From: Achromobacter sp. B7
GTDB taxonomy: Bacteria; Pseudomonadota; Gammaproteobacteria; Burkholderiales; Burkholderiaceae_B
Length of the DNA: 64,000 nucleotides
Assembly (NCBI RefSeq): GCF_003600685.1
Contig: NZ_CP032084.1
Span: 2,542,001-2,606,000 of the forward strand
Direction of reading: 5' to 3'
In this document: positions 42,754 through 50,434 of the stretch, one piece after another
How positions within the stretch are numbered: position 1 is the first letter of the stretch
Layout: the number at the start of each line of letters is the position of its first letter
The notes under the pieces: generated by a model
Told to the model about the DNA's origin: nothing
What the model saw: only the letters and a program-made list of their open reading frames with translations
Database searches by the model: none
Program-made: the position numbers and the translations under genes

Positions 42754-44264
42754 ACCGCCTGCCGCCGCGACCGGTTCAGCAGCACGAACGCGGCGGTGGC
42801 CACCAGCATGACCGTGGCGGTGGCGATGACCGCGGCGTAGCCCGTGTCGAACGCCGTCCGGGCCAACTCGGTCAGCGTGGCTGCCAGGTCGGTGGGCAGG
42901 CCTTCGGCCACGATCAACGCTTCGTCCAGGCTGTCGCGCAGTGCGGGGGCTGCTGCCAACGCCGGCGGCACGTCCAGCGTGTTGGCGTACACGCCCGACA
43001 GGATGGACCCCATCAGCGTCACGCCCAGCGCACCACCCAGCTCGTACGACACTTCCTCAATCGATGCCGCCATGCCCGCGCGTTCCGGCGTGGCGCTTTG
43101 CATGATGGAGCTGGACGCCGCCGTCATCGTTGCACCGATACCCAGCCCCAGCACGCTCAGGCTGACCATCTGCGGCAGCACGGCGCCGTCATAGCACAGC
43201 AGGTACGCGCCCATGCCCGCCGCCGAGACGGCCAGCGACAGGAACATCAGCCGAGGTCCGCGCACGTAGGCCAGCAGCCATCCCGCCACGGGGCCGGCCA
43301 CGAAAGCGGCCAGCGGCAGCGGCAGGATGAACAGCGCGGCCTGGATGGGCGACATGCCCAGCACCAGCTGCAAGCGCTGGCTGAAGACCAGTTCCAGGCC
43401 CAGCAGCGCGGCGCCGGCGAACAGCGCGGCGGCGACGCCCGAGCTGAAGGTGGCGTTGCGGAAGATGGCAAAGTCGATCAGCGGATAAGGCCGGCGGCGC
43501 TGGCGGCGCACGAACACCGTCAGCATCGCGACCCCGGCGGCGCAGGCCAGGCCCGCATGCAGCCACGACGTGGACGCGCGGCCCAGTTCCTTTAGCGCAT
43601 AGGCGCACAGGATCAAGCCGGCCATGACTTGCAGCGACCCGGTCAGGTCCCACGGCCGCGCGGTGGCGGGGCGGCTGGCCGGAATGAGCCGCCAGGCCAG
43701 CGGCAGCGCCAGCAGCACAATCGGCACGTTGATCAGGAACACCGACCCCCACCAGAAATGCTCCAGCAGCACCCCGCCCACCACCGGCCCCAGCGCCGCG
43801 CCGCCCGAGGCCACCGAGGCCCAGATGCCGATCGCCATGGCGCGCTCGCGCTCTTGCGCGAAAGTCAGCCGGATGATGGACAGCGTGGCGGGCATCATCA
43901 TGGCGGCGCCCACGGCCAGCAGCACGCGCGCCGCGATCAGCGGGGCGGCGGCCGGCGAATACGCCGCTGCCAGCGAAGCCACGCCAAACACCACCAGCCC
44001 CATCATGAACAGACGCTTGTGGCCCAGCCGGTCGCCCAGCGTGCCCATGCCCAGCAGCAGGCCCGACACCACCAGGCCATACACGTTCACGATCCACAAT
44101 TTTTCCGACGCTGTGACGCCCAGCTCGTGCGTCAGCCGGGGCAGGGCGGTGTACAGCACCGTCATGTCCACCACGATCAATAACAAGGCGATGGACACAA
44201 TGCCCAGCACCAGCCAACGGCGCGGATCGGCCGTGGCGACAGCGTTCGAATGAGTCCGCTGCAT
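42744..44264 (-). CDS. MFS efflux transporter (DHA2, SmvA-like, 14 TM)
   Basis: A 506-aa inner-membrane protein. Helix 1 is RWLVLGIVSIALLLIVVDMT with the DHA2 motif D1 pattern (VVDMTVLYTALPRL), motif A is GTLGDRLGHKRLFM, and motif C-like ALGPVVGGVLLEHFWW follows. About fourteen hydrophobic segments are present. It most resembles exporters for quaternary ammonium and cationic dyes; the substrate is inference. The ATG at 44264 has GGGAG upstream; the frame to 44336 is extension without similarity. The stop lies in a tandem repeat. The divergent LysR gene begins 141 bp away. Confidence 0.9.
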   Translation of the reverse strand: MQRTHSNAVATADPRRWLVLGIVSIALLLIVVDMTVLYTALPRLTHELGVTASEKLWIVNVYGLVVSGLLLGMGTLGDRLGHKRLFMMGLVVFGVASLAAAYSPAAAPLIAARVLLAVGAAMMMPATLSIIRLTFAQERERAMAIGIWASVASGGAALGPVVGGVLLEHFWWGSVFLINVPIVLLALPLAWRLIPASRPATARPWDLTGSLQVMAGLILCAYALKELGRASTSWLHAGLACAAGVAMLTVFVRRQRRRPYPLIDFAIFRNATFSSGVAAALFAGAALLGLELVFSQRLQLVLGMSPIQAALFILPLPLAAFVAGPVAGWLLAYVRGPRLMFLSLAVSAAGMGAYLLCYDGAVLPQMVSLSVLGLGIGATMTAASSSIMQSATPERAGMAASIEEVSYELGGALGVTLMGSILSGVYANTLDVPPALAAAPALRDSLDEALIVAEGLPTDLAATLTELARTAFDTGYAAVIATATVMLVATAAFVLLNRSRRQAVAA

Positions 44265-44372
44265 AGTTCTACTCCCTTTGAATCCACGCTTGGGTTGTTG
44301 CGCCGCAAGGGCGGCTGCCAAGCGCAAGGCACGCATTATCTATCTGTTTATTTGCCTTAAAAAGTTTGATTC

Positions 44373-44389
44373 CATCTATAAAATAGATG
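44373..44389. promoter_or_regulatory. Palindromic LysR-type site before the LysR gene
   Basis: CATCTAT-AAA-ATAGATG is a perfect 7-bp inverted repeat with three spacer bases and contains a T-N11-A core. It ends 16 bp before the LysR ATG and lies in the divergent promoter shared with the MFS exporter, so it is a probable autoregulatory and exporter operator. Confidence 0.6.
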
Positions 44390-44405
44390 AATTAAGGAGG
44401 CGCTC

Positions 44406-45272
44406 ATGCAATGGACCCTGGACCAACTTCGGCATTTCGTCGCGGCGGCCGACGCCGGCTCTTTCTCGGCGGCGGCGCGCGGGCTGGGGCGGGCACAGTC
44501 CGCCATCAGCACCTCGGTGGGCCTGCTGGAGGCGGATCTGGGTGTGGAACTGTTCGACCGGTCGCGCCGCAACGCCACCCTGACGCCCGCCGGCGAAGTC
44601 ATGCTGCAAGAAGCGCGCGAACTGCTGCGGCAGGCGGGCGGGCTGGACCAGCGGGCGCTGTCGTTTGCCGCCGGGCAGGATGCCCGCCTGTCGATCGCGC
44701 TGGACGAAGCGCTGCCGTATCAGGTGCTGGGCGCGCTGGTGGTCGAAGTGGCCGACCGCTTTCCCGCCCTGGAATTAACGCAGCTGAACGGCACCGCCAC
44801 CGAGGTGGCCGACTACGTGCAGCAAGGCCGCGCCAGCCTCGCGTTCCACTTTGACCGGGGCGACCCGGGCAGCGCGTTCGCGCACCGTTACCTGGGCAAT
44901 GTGGCGCAGGCGGTGTTCGTGGCGTCGGGGCATCCGCTGACCGAACTGGCAGAGGTCACGCGCAGCGATCTGGCCCGCTATCGGCAACTGGTGATGCAGA
45001 TGGAAGGCGTGGAAGAGGTGGTGCTGAGCCCGACGGTGTGGCGCACGGACAGCTTCTACAGCATCGCCGGCATGGTGGCGGACGAGCTGGGCTGGGCGAT
45101 CCTGCCGCTGAACATCGCGGAATACGAAAGCTTTCGCCGCACGCTGGCGCGCGTGCCGTGCGCGGGCCTGTCCTTGCCGATGCTGTCGGTGCGCGCGCTG
45201 TGGCTCCAAGGGGCAACGTTAAGCGCGACCGAGGTTTGGTTGCAGGAACGGATGGGGCAATTGCTGGGGTGA
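44406..45272 (+). CDS. LysR family regulator divergent from the SmvA-like exporter
   Basis: A 288-aa LysR protein. Helix-turn-helix at about 1-60: LDQLRHFVAAADAGSFSAAARGLGRAQSAISTSVGLLEADLGVELFDRSRRNATLTPAG. The effector domain contains RLSIALDEALPYQVLGALVVEVADRFPALELTQL and WAILPLNIAEYESFRRTLARVP. AAGGAGG precedes the ATG. It probably controls the divergent exporter through the palindrome at 44373. The inducer is unknown. Confidence 0.92.
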   Translation: MQWTLDQLRHFVAAADAGSFSAAARGLGRAQSAISTSVGLLEADLGVELFDRSRRNATLTPAGEVMLQEARELLRQAGGLDQRALSFAAGQDARLSIALDEALPYQVLGALVVEVADRFPALELTQLNGTATEVADYVQQGRASLAFHFDRGDPGSAFAHRYLGNVAQAVFVASGHPLTELAEVTRSDLARYRQLVMQMEGVEEVVLSPTVWRTDSFYSIAGMVADELGWAILPLNIAEYESFRRTLARVPCAGLSLPMLSVRALWLQGATLSATEVWLQERMGQLLG

Positions 45273-45321
45273 TGCGAGCTCGGTTCGATGGCGGTCGAAG
45301 CGAGCTCAAGCCATACAAAAA

Positions 45322-45361
45322 ATGGCATGGCTAATAAGATAATTTCATTGGAAACGCCATG
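45322..45361. promoter_or_regulatory. Long-spaced inverted repeat before the Bug protein gene
   Basis: GGCATGGC (45322-45329) and GCCATGCC (45354-45361) are perfect inverted copies separated by 24 AT-rich bases, 51 bp before the start codon. An operator is possible; the AT-rich spacer may hold the promoter. Confidence 0.4.
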
Positions 45362-45411
45362 CCCGCCTGCCGACAATAGCTGCACATAAAAACTCATAAC
45401 GGAGACAAAAC

Positions 45412-46404
45412 GTGCGACATCCAACGCTCGTCAGGCGCTTGTGCGCGCTCAGTTCCTGTTTTTTGATGCTAGGTTTTGCGGCGGCCAGGGCGGATGACTC
45501 CTATCCCAACCGGCCGATCACGGTAGTGGTGCCATTCGCGGCGGGTGGAGGCGCCGATGTCGTGGCGCGGTTAATCGCCGCCAAGCTGCCAGCCCATCTG
45601 GGAGGGCAGACGGTGATCGTGGACAACAAGCCGGGCGCATCGGGCAACATCGGTGCCAACCAGGTCGCGCGAGGCACGCCCGACGGCTATACCTTCTTGC
45701 TGACGAACAGCACGCTTACCATCAACGCGGCCCTGACGATGCGCGGCACGCCGGATGTAAAAAAGAACCTTGCACCGATTTCCTTGCTGGTTTCGGCACC
45801 GGTCGCCTTGGGCGTGAACCCGGCAATCGCCGCGAACAACGTACCGGAACTGGTCAGCTATATCCGGCAGAACAGTACCAAGCTGAGCTACTCGTCATGT
45901 GGCAACGGCACGCCTCAGCATTTCGCTGGAGAGTCGTTCAAGCGGATGGCGCAGCTGGATTTGGTACACGTGCCCTACAAGGGTTGCGCCCCGGCGATCA
46001 ACGATGGCCTGGGCAACCAGGTGCCTATCCTGATGAGCACCATCCCGAACCTGGCGCCGCACGCCCAAGCGGGCAAGTTAAGGCTGATCGCCGTGGCCTC
46101 TAAAAACCGGGCCTCGTTCCTTCCCGACGTGCCCGCCATCGCCGAGACCGCGCCTTTCGGCGAACTGGACATCTCCGTGTGGTTCGGCTTGTTCGCCCCG
46201 CAGGGTCTGCCTGCGGCCGTGAAGGAAAAATTCCAGGATGCCGTCGTCGCCACCATGGCGGATCCGGCGGTGCGCAAGGAGTTCCACGAGCGCTACTACG
46301 AAACCTCGGAAACGGGGGGCGCGGCCATGGCGCGGCAGCTGGACTCGGATATCGAACTGTATGGAGCCGTGGCAAGGAAGGCCAACATTTCGCTCGACCA
46401 ATAG
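45412..46404 (+). CDS. Bug-family (TctC-like) periplasmic solute-binding protein
   Basis: A 330-aa protein with a Sec signal (LVRRLCALSSCFLMLGFAAARA, cleavage before DDSYPNRP). The family hallmarks follow: YPNRPITVVVPFAAGGGADVVAR at the mature N-terminus, VIVDNKPGASGNIGANQVAR, and VPYKGCAPAINDGLGNQV. The start is GTG at 45412 with GGAG about eight bases upstream. Bug proteins bind carboxylates for tripartite tricarboxylate transporters. No TctA/TctB membrane genes are here, as is common for the expanded Bug sets of Bordetella and Achromobacter. The aldolase gene 28 bp downstream suggests a hydroxy-acid or sugar-acid ligand. Confidence 0.93.
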   Translation: MRHPTLVRRLCALSSCFLMLGFAAARADDSYPNRPITVVVPFAAGGGADVVARLIAAKLPAHLGGQTVIVDNKPGASGNIGANQVARGTPDGYTFLLTNSTLTINAALTMRGTPDVKKNLAPISLLVSAPVALGVNPAIAANNVPELVSYIRQNSTKLSYSSCGNGTPQHFAGESFKRMAQLDLVHVPYKGCAPAINDGLGNQVPILMSTIPNLAPHAQAGKLRLIAVASKNRASFLPDVPAIAETAPFGELDISVWFGLFAPQGLPAAVKEKFQDAVVATMADPAVRKEFHERYYETSETGGAAMARQLDSDIELYGAVARKANISLDQ

Positions 46405-46432
46405 TCGGATCCCGGCAATCAAAGGAGCCCTT

Positions 46433-47146
46433 ATGAACGACAAATCGCCCATCAATGCCCTCATCGAAGACTTGGTCGTAGCCAACCGCATCCTGGCCCG
46501 TTTCGGCGTTCTGGATGGGTTCGGACATGTCAGCGTGCGTCATCCCGACAACCCGGGCCATTTCCTGTTGTCGCGCTCGCTTGCTCCCGAATTGGTGACG
46601 GCCGACGACATCATGCAGTTCAACGAGGACTCCGAGCCCGTTGGCGCTGACACGCGCAAGCCATACTTGGAACGGTATATACACGGCGAAATCTATCGCG
46701 CGCGGCCCGACGTGCAGGCGGTGGTGCACAGCCATTCCCCCTCCGTCATTCCCTTTGCGGGTTCCAACGTGCGGTTGCGGCCGATTTACCATATGGCCGG
46801 TTTCCTGGGCGCAGGCGCGCCGGTCTTCGACATCCGCTGTTGCTTCGGCGATACCGACATGCTGGTACGCAATCGCGACCACGGTCGAGAGCTTGCCAGT
46901 TCGCTGAAACAAAGCCACGTAGCGCTGATGCGAGGGCACGGCTTTGTCACCGTGGGCAACGGCCTGCCAGTGGCCGTCTATCGCGCCGTCTATACCGAAA
47001 TGAACGCTTCGCTTCAGCAGAAGGCTATCGGGCTGAACGGTGAAATCACCTTTTTGTCGGACGCCGAAGCCTCAATGGCCGACGAGATGATGGCCGGCGT
47101 GATGGGCCGGCCATGGGAGCTGTGGAAGAAAAAGGCGTTCGAATGA
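46433..47146 (+). CDS. Class II aldolase/adducin family protein
   Basis: A 237-aa protein with the class II aldolase fold. Zinc-ligand histidines are in VQAVVHSHSPSVIPFAG and LMRGHGFVTVG. The N-terminal VANRILARFGVLDGFGHVSVRHP is the usual family opening, with GHVS contacting the substrate phosphate or carboxylate. Members are fuculose/ribulose-phosphate aldolases, epimerases or 3-oxo-acid decarboxylases; specificity cannot be read here. The ATG at 46433 has AAGGAG seven bases upstream. It is probably co-transcribed with the Bug protein gene and acts on the imported compound. Confidence 0.9.
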   Translation: MNDKSPINALIEDLVVANRILARFGVLDGFGHVSVRHPDNPGHFLLSRSLAPELVTADDIMQFNEDSEPVGADTRKPYLERYIHGEIYRARPDVQAVVHSHSPSVIPFAGSNVRLRPIYHMAGFLGAGAPVFDIRCCFGDTDMLVRNRDHGRELASSLKQSHVALMRGHGFVTVGNGLPVAVYRAVYTEMNASLQQKAIGLNGEITFLSDAEASMADEMMAGVMGRPWELWKKKAFE

Positions 47147-47208
47147 CGGTGCCGCTTCGCGCTGGCTGACCTGACGACCCCGTACGCCGCGCGGTCGTTA
47201 CACAAACC

Positions 47209-47221
47209 TAGACGACTGGTC
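47209..47221. promoter_or_regulatory. NemR-type operator copy 1 (before nemR)
   Basis: TAGACGACTGGTC lies 24 bp upstream of the nemR ATG. The identical 13-mer recurs before nemA at 47845, which strongly suggests a shared regulator-binding site. Confidence 0.7.
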
Positions 47222-47244
47222 GGTTTTTTCTGTACACTCGCAAA

Positions 47245-47826
47245 ATGAAAAAGCCAGCAGCAGAGACGCGCCAGCACATTCTTGATGTGACCCGAGCCCT
47301 GATGACCCAAAAGGGCTACACCGCCGTCGGCCTGGCCGAGGTAGTGGCGGCGGCGGGGGTACCAAAAGGTTCGTTCTACTACTACTTCAAGTCGAAGGGG
47401 GAATTCGGCCAGGCGTTGTTGGACGAGTACTTTGCCGACTATCTGCGGACGGTGGACGGCCTGCTGGCAGCGGATGGCTCCGGCGCAGAGCGATTGCTGG
47501 GCTACTTCAAATACTGGGCTGACACGCAAGGCACGGACCTGCCGGACGATAAATGCCTGGTGGTCAAGTTAGGCCCCGAGATGTGCGACCTTTCCGAGGA
47601 CATGCGCATCGTCCTTCAACGCGGGACAGACGCGATCATTGAACGGATCTCACGCTGTGTGCGGCTAGGGCAGGACGATGGCTCGATCACGTCAGCCGTG
47701 CCGGCCGAGGCTCTGGCCCAGTCGCTTTACGAGCTTTGGCTTGGCGCGTCGCTTCTTGCCAAGCTGAACAAAGCCACCACGCCTTTCGATACCGCTTTCG
47801 CAACTACCCAACGTCTGGTCGGGTAG
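47245..47826 (+). CDS. nemR: TetR family electrophile sensor, NemR-like
   Basis: A 193-aa TetR protein. Helix-turn-helix: TRQHILDVTRALMTQKGYTAVGLAEVVAAAGVPKGSFYYYFKSK (about 8-51). The ligand domain has DDKCLVVKLGPEMCDLSEDMR, matching the NemR segment whose conserved Cys senses reactive electrophiles and hypochlorous acid. It is followed by an Old Yellow Enzyme gene, the same order as nemR-nemA in E. coli. The same operator sequence precedes both genes. The symbol is used as family name; orthology is inferred. Confidence 0.85.
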   Translation: MKKPAAETRQHILDVTRALMTQKGYTAVGLAEVVAAAGVPKGSFYYYFKSKGEFGQALLDEYFADYLRTVDGLLAADGSGAERLLGYFKYWADTQGTDLPDDKCLVVKLGPEMCDLSEDMRIVLQRGTDAIIERISRCVRLGQDDGSITSAVPAEALAQSLYELWLGASLLAKLNKATTPFDTAFATTQRLVG

Positions 47827-47834
47827 TTTTTTTT
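47803..47834 (+). terminator. Intrinsic terminator overlapping the nemR stop
   Basis: ACTACCC (47803-47809) pairs with GGGTAGT (47821-47827) around an 11-nt loop, and eight T follow from 47827. The TAG stop of nemR lies in the second arm. It would separate nemR from nemA transcription. Confidence 0.7.
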
Positions 47835-47844
47835 GGCTGCTTTG

Positions 47845-47857
47845 TAGACGACTGGTC
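47845..47857. promoter_or_regulatory. NemR-type operator copy 2 (before nemA)
   Basis: TAGACGACTGGTC is identical to the site at 47209 and sits 60-72 bp upstream of the nemA ATG, after the nemR terminator. Confidence 0.7.
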
Positions 47858-47883
47858 AACTATTTTCCGCGGCCATATCCCAC

Positions 47884-47911
47884 GACTTATGACTTATGAC
47901 TTATGACCTAT
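47884..47911. repeat. 7-bp tandem repeat (four units) at the nemA start region
   Basis: GACTTAT is repeated at 47884, 47891 and 47898, with GACCTAT at 47905. It ends six bases before the ATG at 47917. Because the unit contains TATGAC across junctions, ATG triplets recur every seven bases in changing frames. Confidence 0.9.
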
Positions 47912-47916
47912 GCCCC

Positions 47917-49020
47917 ATGACTGATAACAGCACGCGCACCGATTTGTTTTCTCCCGCACGCTTTGGGGCGATTGAACTGAGCAACCGGATTGTTATGGCG
48001 CCTGTCACCCGCAGCCGCTACGGCGAGGACGGCGTCCCGCACGAATTGCACGCCACCTACTACGCACAACGCGCAGGAGCCGGACTGATCATTGGCGAGG
48101 CGACGAATATTTCTGCCCAAGGCCGCGGCTATGCCGCGACGCCCGGCATATGGAACGACGAACAGGTAGCGGGCTGGAAGAAAGTCACCGATGCGGTGCA
48201 CGCCGCTGGCGGCACGATCGTCAGCCAGCTTTGGCATGTGGGCCGCTTTTCCAGTGTGCAGCTGCAACCCGATGGCCAAGCCCCTGTCGCGCCCTCGGCC
48301 ATTCCGGCGGAAGGCAACACGTATACGGTCGACGGCTTTGTACCGGTTTCCATGCCCCGCGCACTGGAAACCGAGGAAATCGCCGGGATCATCCAGCAAT
48401 ACAAGATCGCGGCGATGAATGCTCTACGTGCCGGTTTCGACGGGGTGGAAGTCCACGCCGCCAATAGCTATCTGCTGGATCAGTTCCTGCGCGACTCCAC
48501 CAACCATCGCACCGATCGTTACGGCGGCTCGATCGAAAACCGAGCGCGCCTGACGCTGGAAGTCACCGAGGCCGTCGTCAACATCTGGGGTAGCGACAGG
48601 GTCGGCATCCGGCTATCGCCAGTGACGCCGGATGCGGGCAACACGCCGCCCGACAGCAACGTGATGGCGATGTACGGGTATTTGATCAAGCAACTGAACC
48701 GGTTTGGCCTGGCCTATCTGCATGTTGTGGAAGGCGCGACCGCCACGTCGCGGGAGGTGCCCGCCGGTGTGGATCTGGACGCGCTGAGCGGACTCTTTGC
48801 CGGGCCTTTCATCGGCAATAACAACTATGACCTGGAAATGGCCATCAAGCGGCGCGCACAGGGAAAGATCGGTGCCGTGGCTTTCGGTCGGCTGTTTATC
48901 GGCAATCCGGACCTAGTCGAGCGCCTGCGTCGTGGCGCGGAGCTGACGGTCGCGCCGCGCGAATCGTATTACGGCGGCGGCGCGAAGGGCTACATCGATT
49001 GGCCCAACGGTTCGTATTGA
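47917..49020 (+). CDS. nemA: N-ethylmaleimide reductase-like Old Yellow Enzyme
   Basis: A 367-aa FMN enzyme. Visible: NRIVMAPVTRSRY, SQLWHVGRFSSVQ, the substrate pair in EVHAANSYLLDQF (His-x-x-Asn), DRYGGSIENRARLTLEV, and FGRLFIGNPDLVERL. It reduces maleimides, enals and quinones with NAD(P)H. The ATG at 47917 (MTDNSTRTDLFSP) aligns with the family start but has no Shine-Dalgarno sequence; an in-frame ATG at 47896 lies in the heptamer repeat. The first paralog is at 7563. Control by NemR is supported by the duplicated operator. Confidence 0.93.
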   Translation: MTDNSTRTDLFSPARFGAIELSNRIVMAPVTRSRYGEDGVPHELHATYYAQRAGAGLIIGEATNISAQGRGYAATPGIWNDEQVAGWKKVTDAVHAAGGTIVSQLWHVGRFSSVQLQPDGQAPVAPSAIPAEGNTYTVDGFVPVSMPRALETEEIAGIIQQYKIAAMNALRAGFDGVEVHAANSYLLDQFLRDSTNHRTDRYGGSIENRARLTLEVTEAVVNIWGSDRVGIRLSPVTPDAGNTPPDSNVMAMYGYLIKQLNRFGLAYLHVVEGATATSREVPAGVDLDALSGLFAGPFIGNNNYDLEMAIKRRAQGKIGAVAFGRLFIGNPDLVERLRRGAELTVAPRESYYGGGAKGYIDWPNGSY

Positions 49021-49025
49021 GCGGA

Positions 49026-49059
49026 CCGTCGTTCCTTCCCTTCCGTCGTTCCTTCCCTT
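49026..49059. repeat. 17-bp direct duplication after nemA
   Basis: CCGTCGTTCCTTCCCTT is present twice in tandem (49026-49042 and 49043-49059), just after the nemA stop and before the next gene's leader. Confidence 0.8.
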
Positions 49060-49097
49060 CACCTGCTTTTTCCCACCCCGACTCAAAGGACAACATC

Positions 49098-49484
49098 ATG
49101 AGCAAGAACATCAAACCCGTCGCGACCCAAGACTACGATGCCGTTATCGCAGTCGCCCAGATATACGTCGATGGCCTGCGTCTTGGCAGCGCCGAAGGCG
49201 TTGCTCAAGCCTTTCATCCCGACGCCGTGATGTACGGATTCACCAACGGTGCGCTGCTGGGTGGCCCCATCGGCAACCTGTTCGATTTTGTGAAGAAGAA
49301 TGGTCGGGCGCCTGATATCGCCACGCGCCTGGACGTGCTGGCAATCACGCCGACCACGGCCGTGGTGCGTGTTGATATGGAGAAGGACGCGATCGGCGCG
49401 GATTACAACGACTTTCTGACGTTGATCAAGATCGATGGCGGCTGGAAGGTCATCGCCAAGGTCTACCACCAGTTCGAAGGCTGA
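49098..49484 (+). CDS. NTF2-like (putative lumazine-binding) protein
   Basis: A 128-aa protein of the NTF2/SnoaL fold: VAQIYVDGLRLGSAEGVAQAFHPDAVMYGF, then AVVRVDMEKDAIGADYNDFLTLIKIDGGWKVIAKVYHQF. That ending is characteristic of the putative lumazine-binding group. No catalytic residues can be assigned; such proteins may be small isomerases, dehydratases or ligand binders. AAAGGA precedes the ATG at 49098 by eight bases. It lies 77 bp downstream of nemA and may be co-expressed under the same control. Confidence 0.85.
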   Translation: MSKNIKPVATQDYDAVIAVAQIYVDGLRLGSAEGVAQAFHPDAVMYGFTNGALLGGPIGNLFDFVKKNGRAPDIATRLDVLAITPTTAVVRVDMEKDAIGADYNDFLTLIKIDGGWKVIAKVYHQFEG

Positions 49485-49541
49485 ACCGCCGTGCCGAACT
49501 AAGCGGGCGGCGTAGCTGGGAGACGGCCTTGGAAACAGGCT

Positions 49542-50228
49542 TTAGCTAAGCAACGCCGTCACCAGATCGCTGCCGCCCTGGCTGTCGTCGGTGAAGTTCA
49601 GCGCTGTCTGCACGTGTTCCAGATGCTCGTCCATCAGCGCGCAGGCGCGTTCGGTGTTGCCCGCGCGGGCCGCCTCGATGAAGGCGTGGTGCTCTTGCGA
49701 CGAGCAACTGGCATCGTGCGAACTTTGGTACAGCACGGTAATCACGGCACTGCGCGCCGACAGCTCGCGCAGCATGCCGGTCAGCACCGAATTGCCCACG
49801 GCTTCGGCCAGCAGGATGTGGAAATGGCCCAGCAGCTGGTTGCGCTTTTGCACGTCGCCGGCTTCAAGCGCCGCGCGTTCTTCGGCCAGATGGGCGTCAA
49901 TGCGGCGGTAATCGGCAGCCGTGGCGCGCGCCACGAATTCCTTGGCCAGCGCGGCTTCCAGGATGCGGCGCACGGCGTAGACCTCGCGCGCTTCGTTCGC
50001 ATCGGGCTTGCTGACGAACGCGCCCTTGTCCGGAACGATATTGATCAGCTTGTCCTTGGACAGCATCAGCAGGGCGGCGCGGATCTTGGTGCGGCTGACC
50101 TTGTAGACCCGCGCCAGCGCCTCTTCACGCAGCCGGGTGCCGGGCGGAAGCTTGTGCGCCACGATGGCGGCGGAAACTTCGCGGGCAATATCGTCGGCGC
50201 TGGGGTCTGTGGAAACTTCCTGGGTCAT
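49542..50228 (-). CDS. GntR family regulator (FCD/FadR-type)
   Basis: A 228-aa regulator. The winged helix-turn-helix spans about 12-75 (IAREVSAAIVAHKLPPGTRLREEALARVYKVSRTKIRAALLMLSKDKLINI). The FCD helical effector domain follows (VYAVRRILEAALAKEFVARATAADYRRIDAHL, then HFHILLAEAVGNSVLTGML and HHAFIEAARAGNTERACALMDEHLEHV). The ATG at 50228 is chosen from the HTH start; the open frame beyond is antisense of leader sequence. It is last in a minus-strand block with the beta-oxidation operon and probably regulates it or its transporter; FCD domains bind carboxylic acids. Confidence 0.9.
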   Translation of the reverse strand: MTQEVSTDPSADDIAREVSAAIVAHKLPPGTRLREEALARVYKVSRTKIRAALLMLSKDKLINIVPDKGAFVSKPDANEAREVYAVRRILEAALAKEFVARATAADYRRIDAHLAEERAALEAGDVQKRNQLLGHFHILLAEAVGNSVLTGMLRELSARSAVITVLYQSSHDASCSSQEHHAFIEAARAGNTERACALMDEHLEHVQTALNFTDDSQGGSDLVTALLS

Positions 50229-50308
50229 GGGACGCGGCTGCGGCGGCCGCAGGGCAAAATCTTCGGGCAGCCAGTCTATCAAAAAGCCGGACAGGAAAGA
50301 CAAACATT

Positions 50309-50335
50309 TTTTGCATACAAAGCGCGGATGCAAAA
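50309..50335. promoter_or_regulatory. Inverted-repeat operator candidate before the GntR gene
   Basis: TTTTGCAT (50309-50316) and ATGCAAAA (50328-50335) are perfect inverted copies 11 bases apart, about 80-107 bp upstream of the GntR start. The 206-bp gap otherwise shows no gene. Confidence 0.45.
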
Positions 50336-50434
50336 CCGGGTCCGGGCGCGCGTTGTGCTTCCATACCCTTTGCCCCCAAAGGCCGCCATACCGCGGTGCG
50401 CGCAGCCTTATCCCCACGCGCACCGCCCAGGCGG

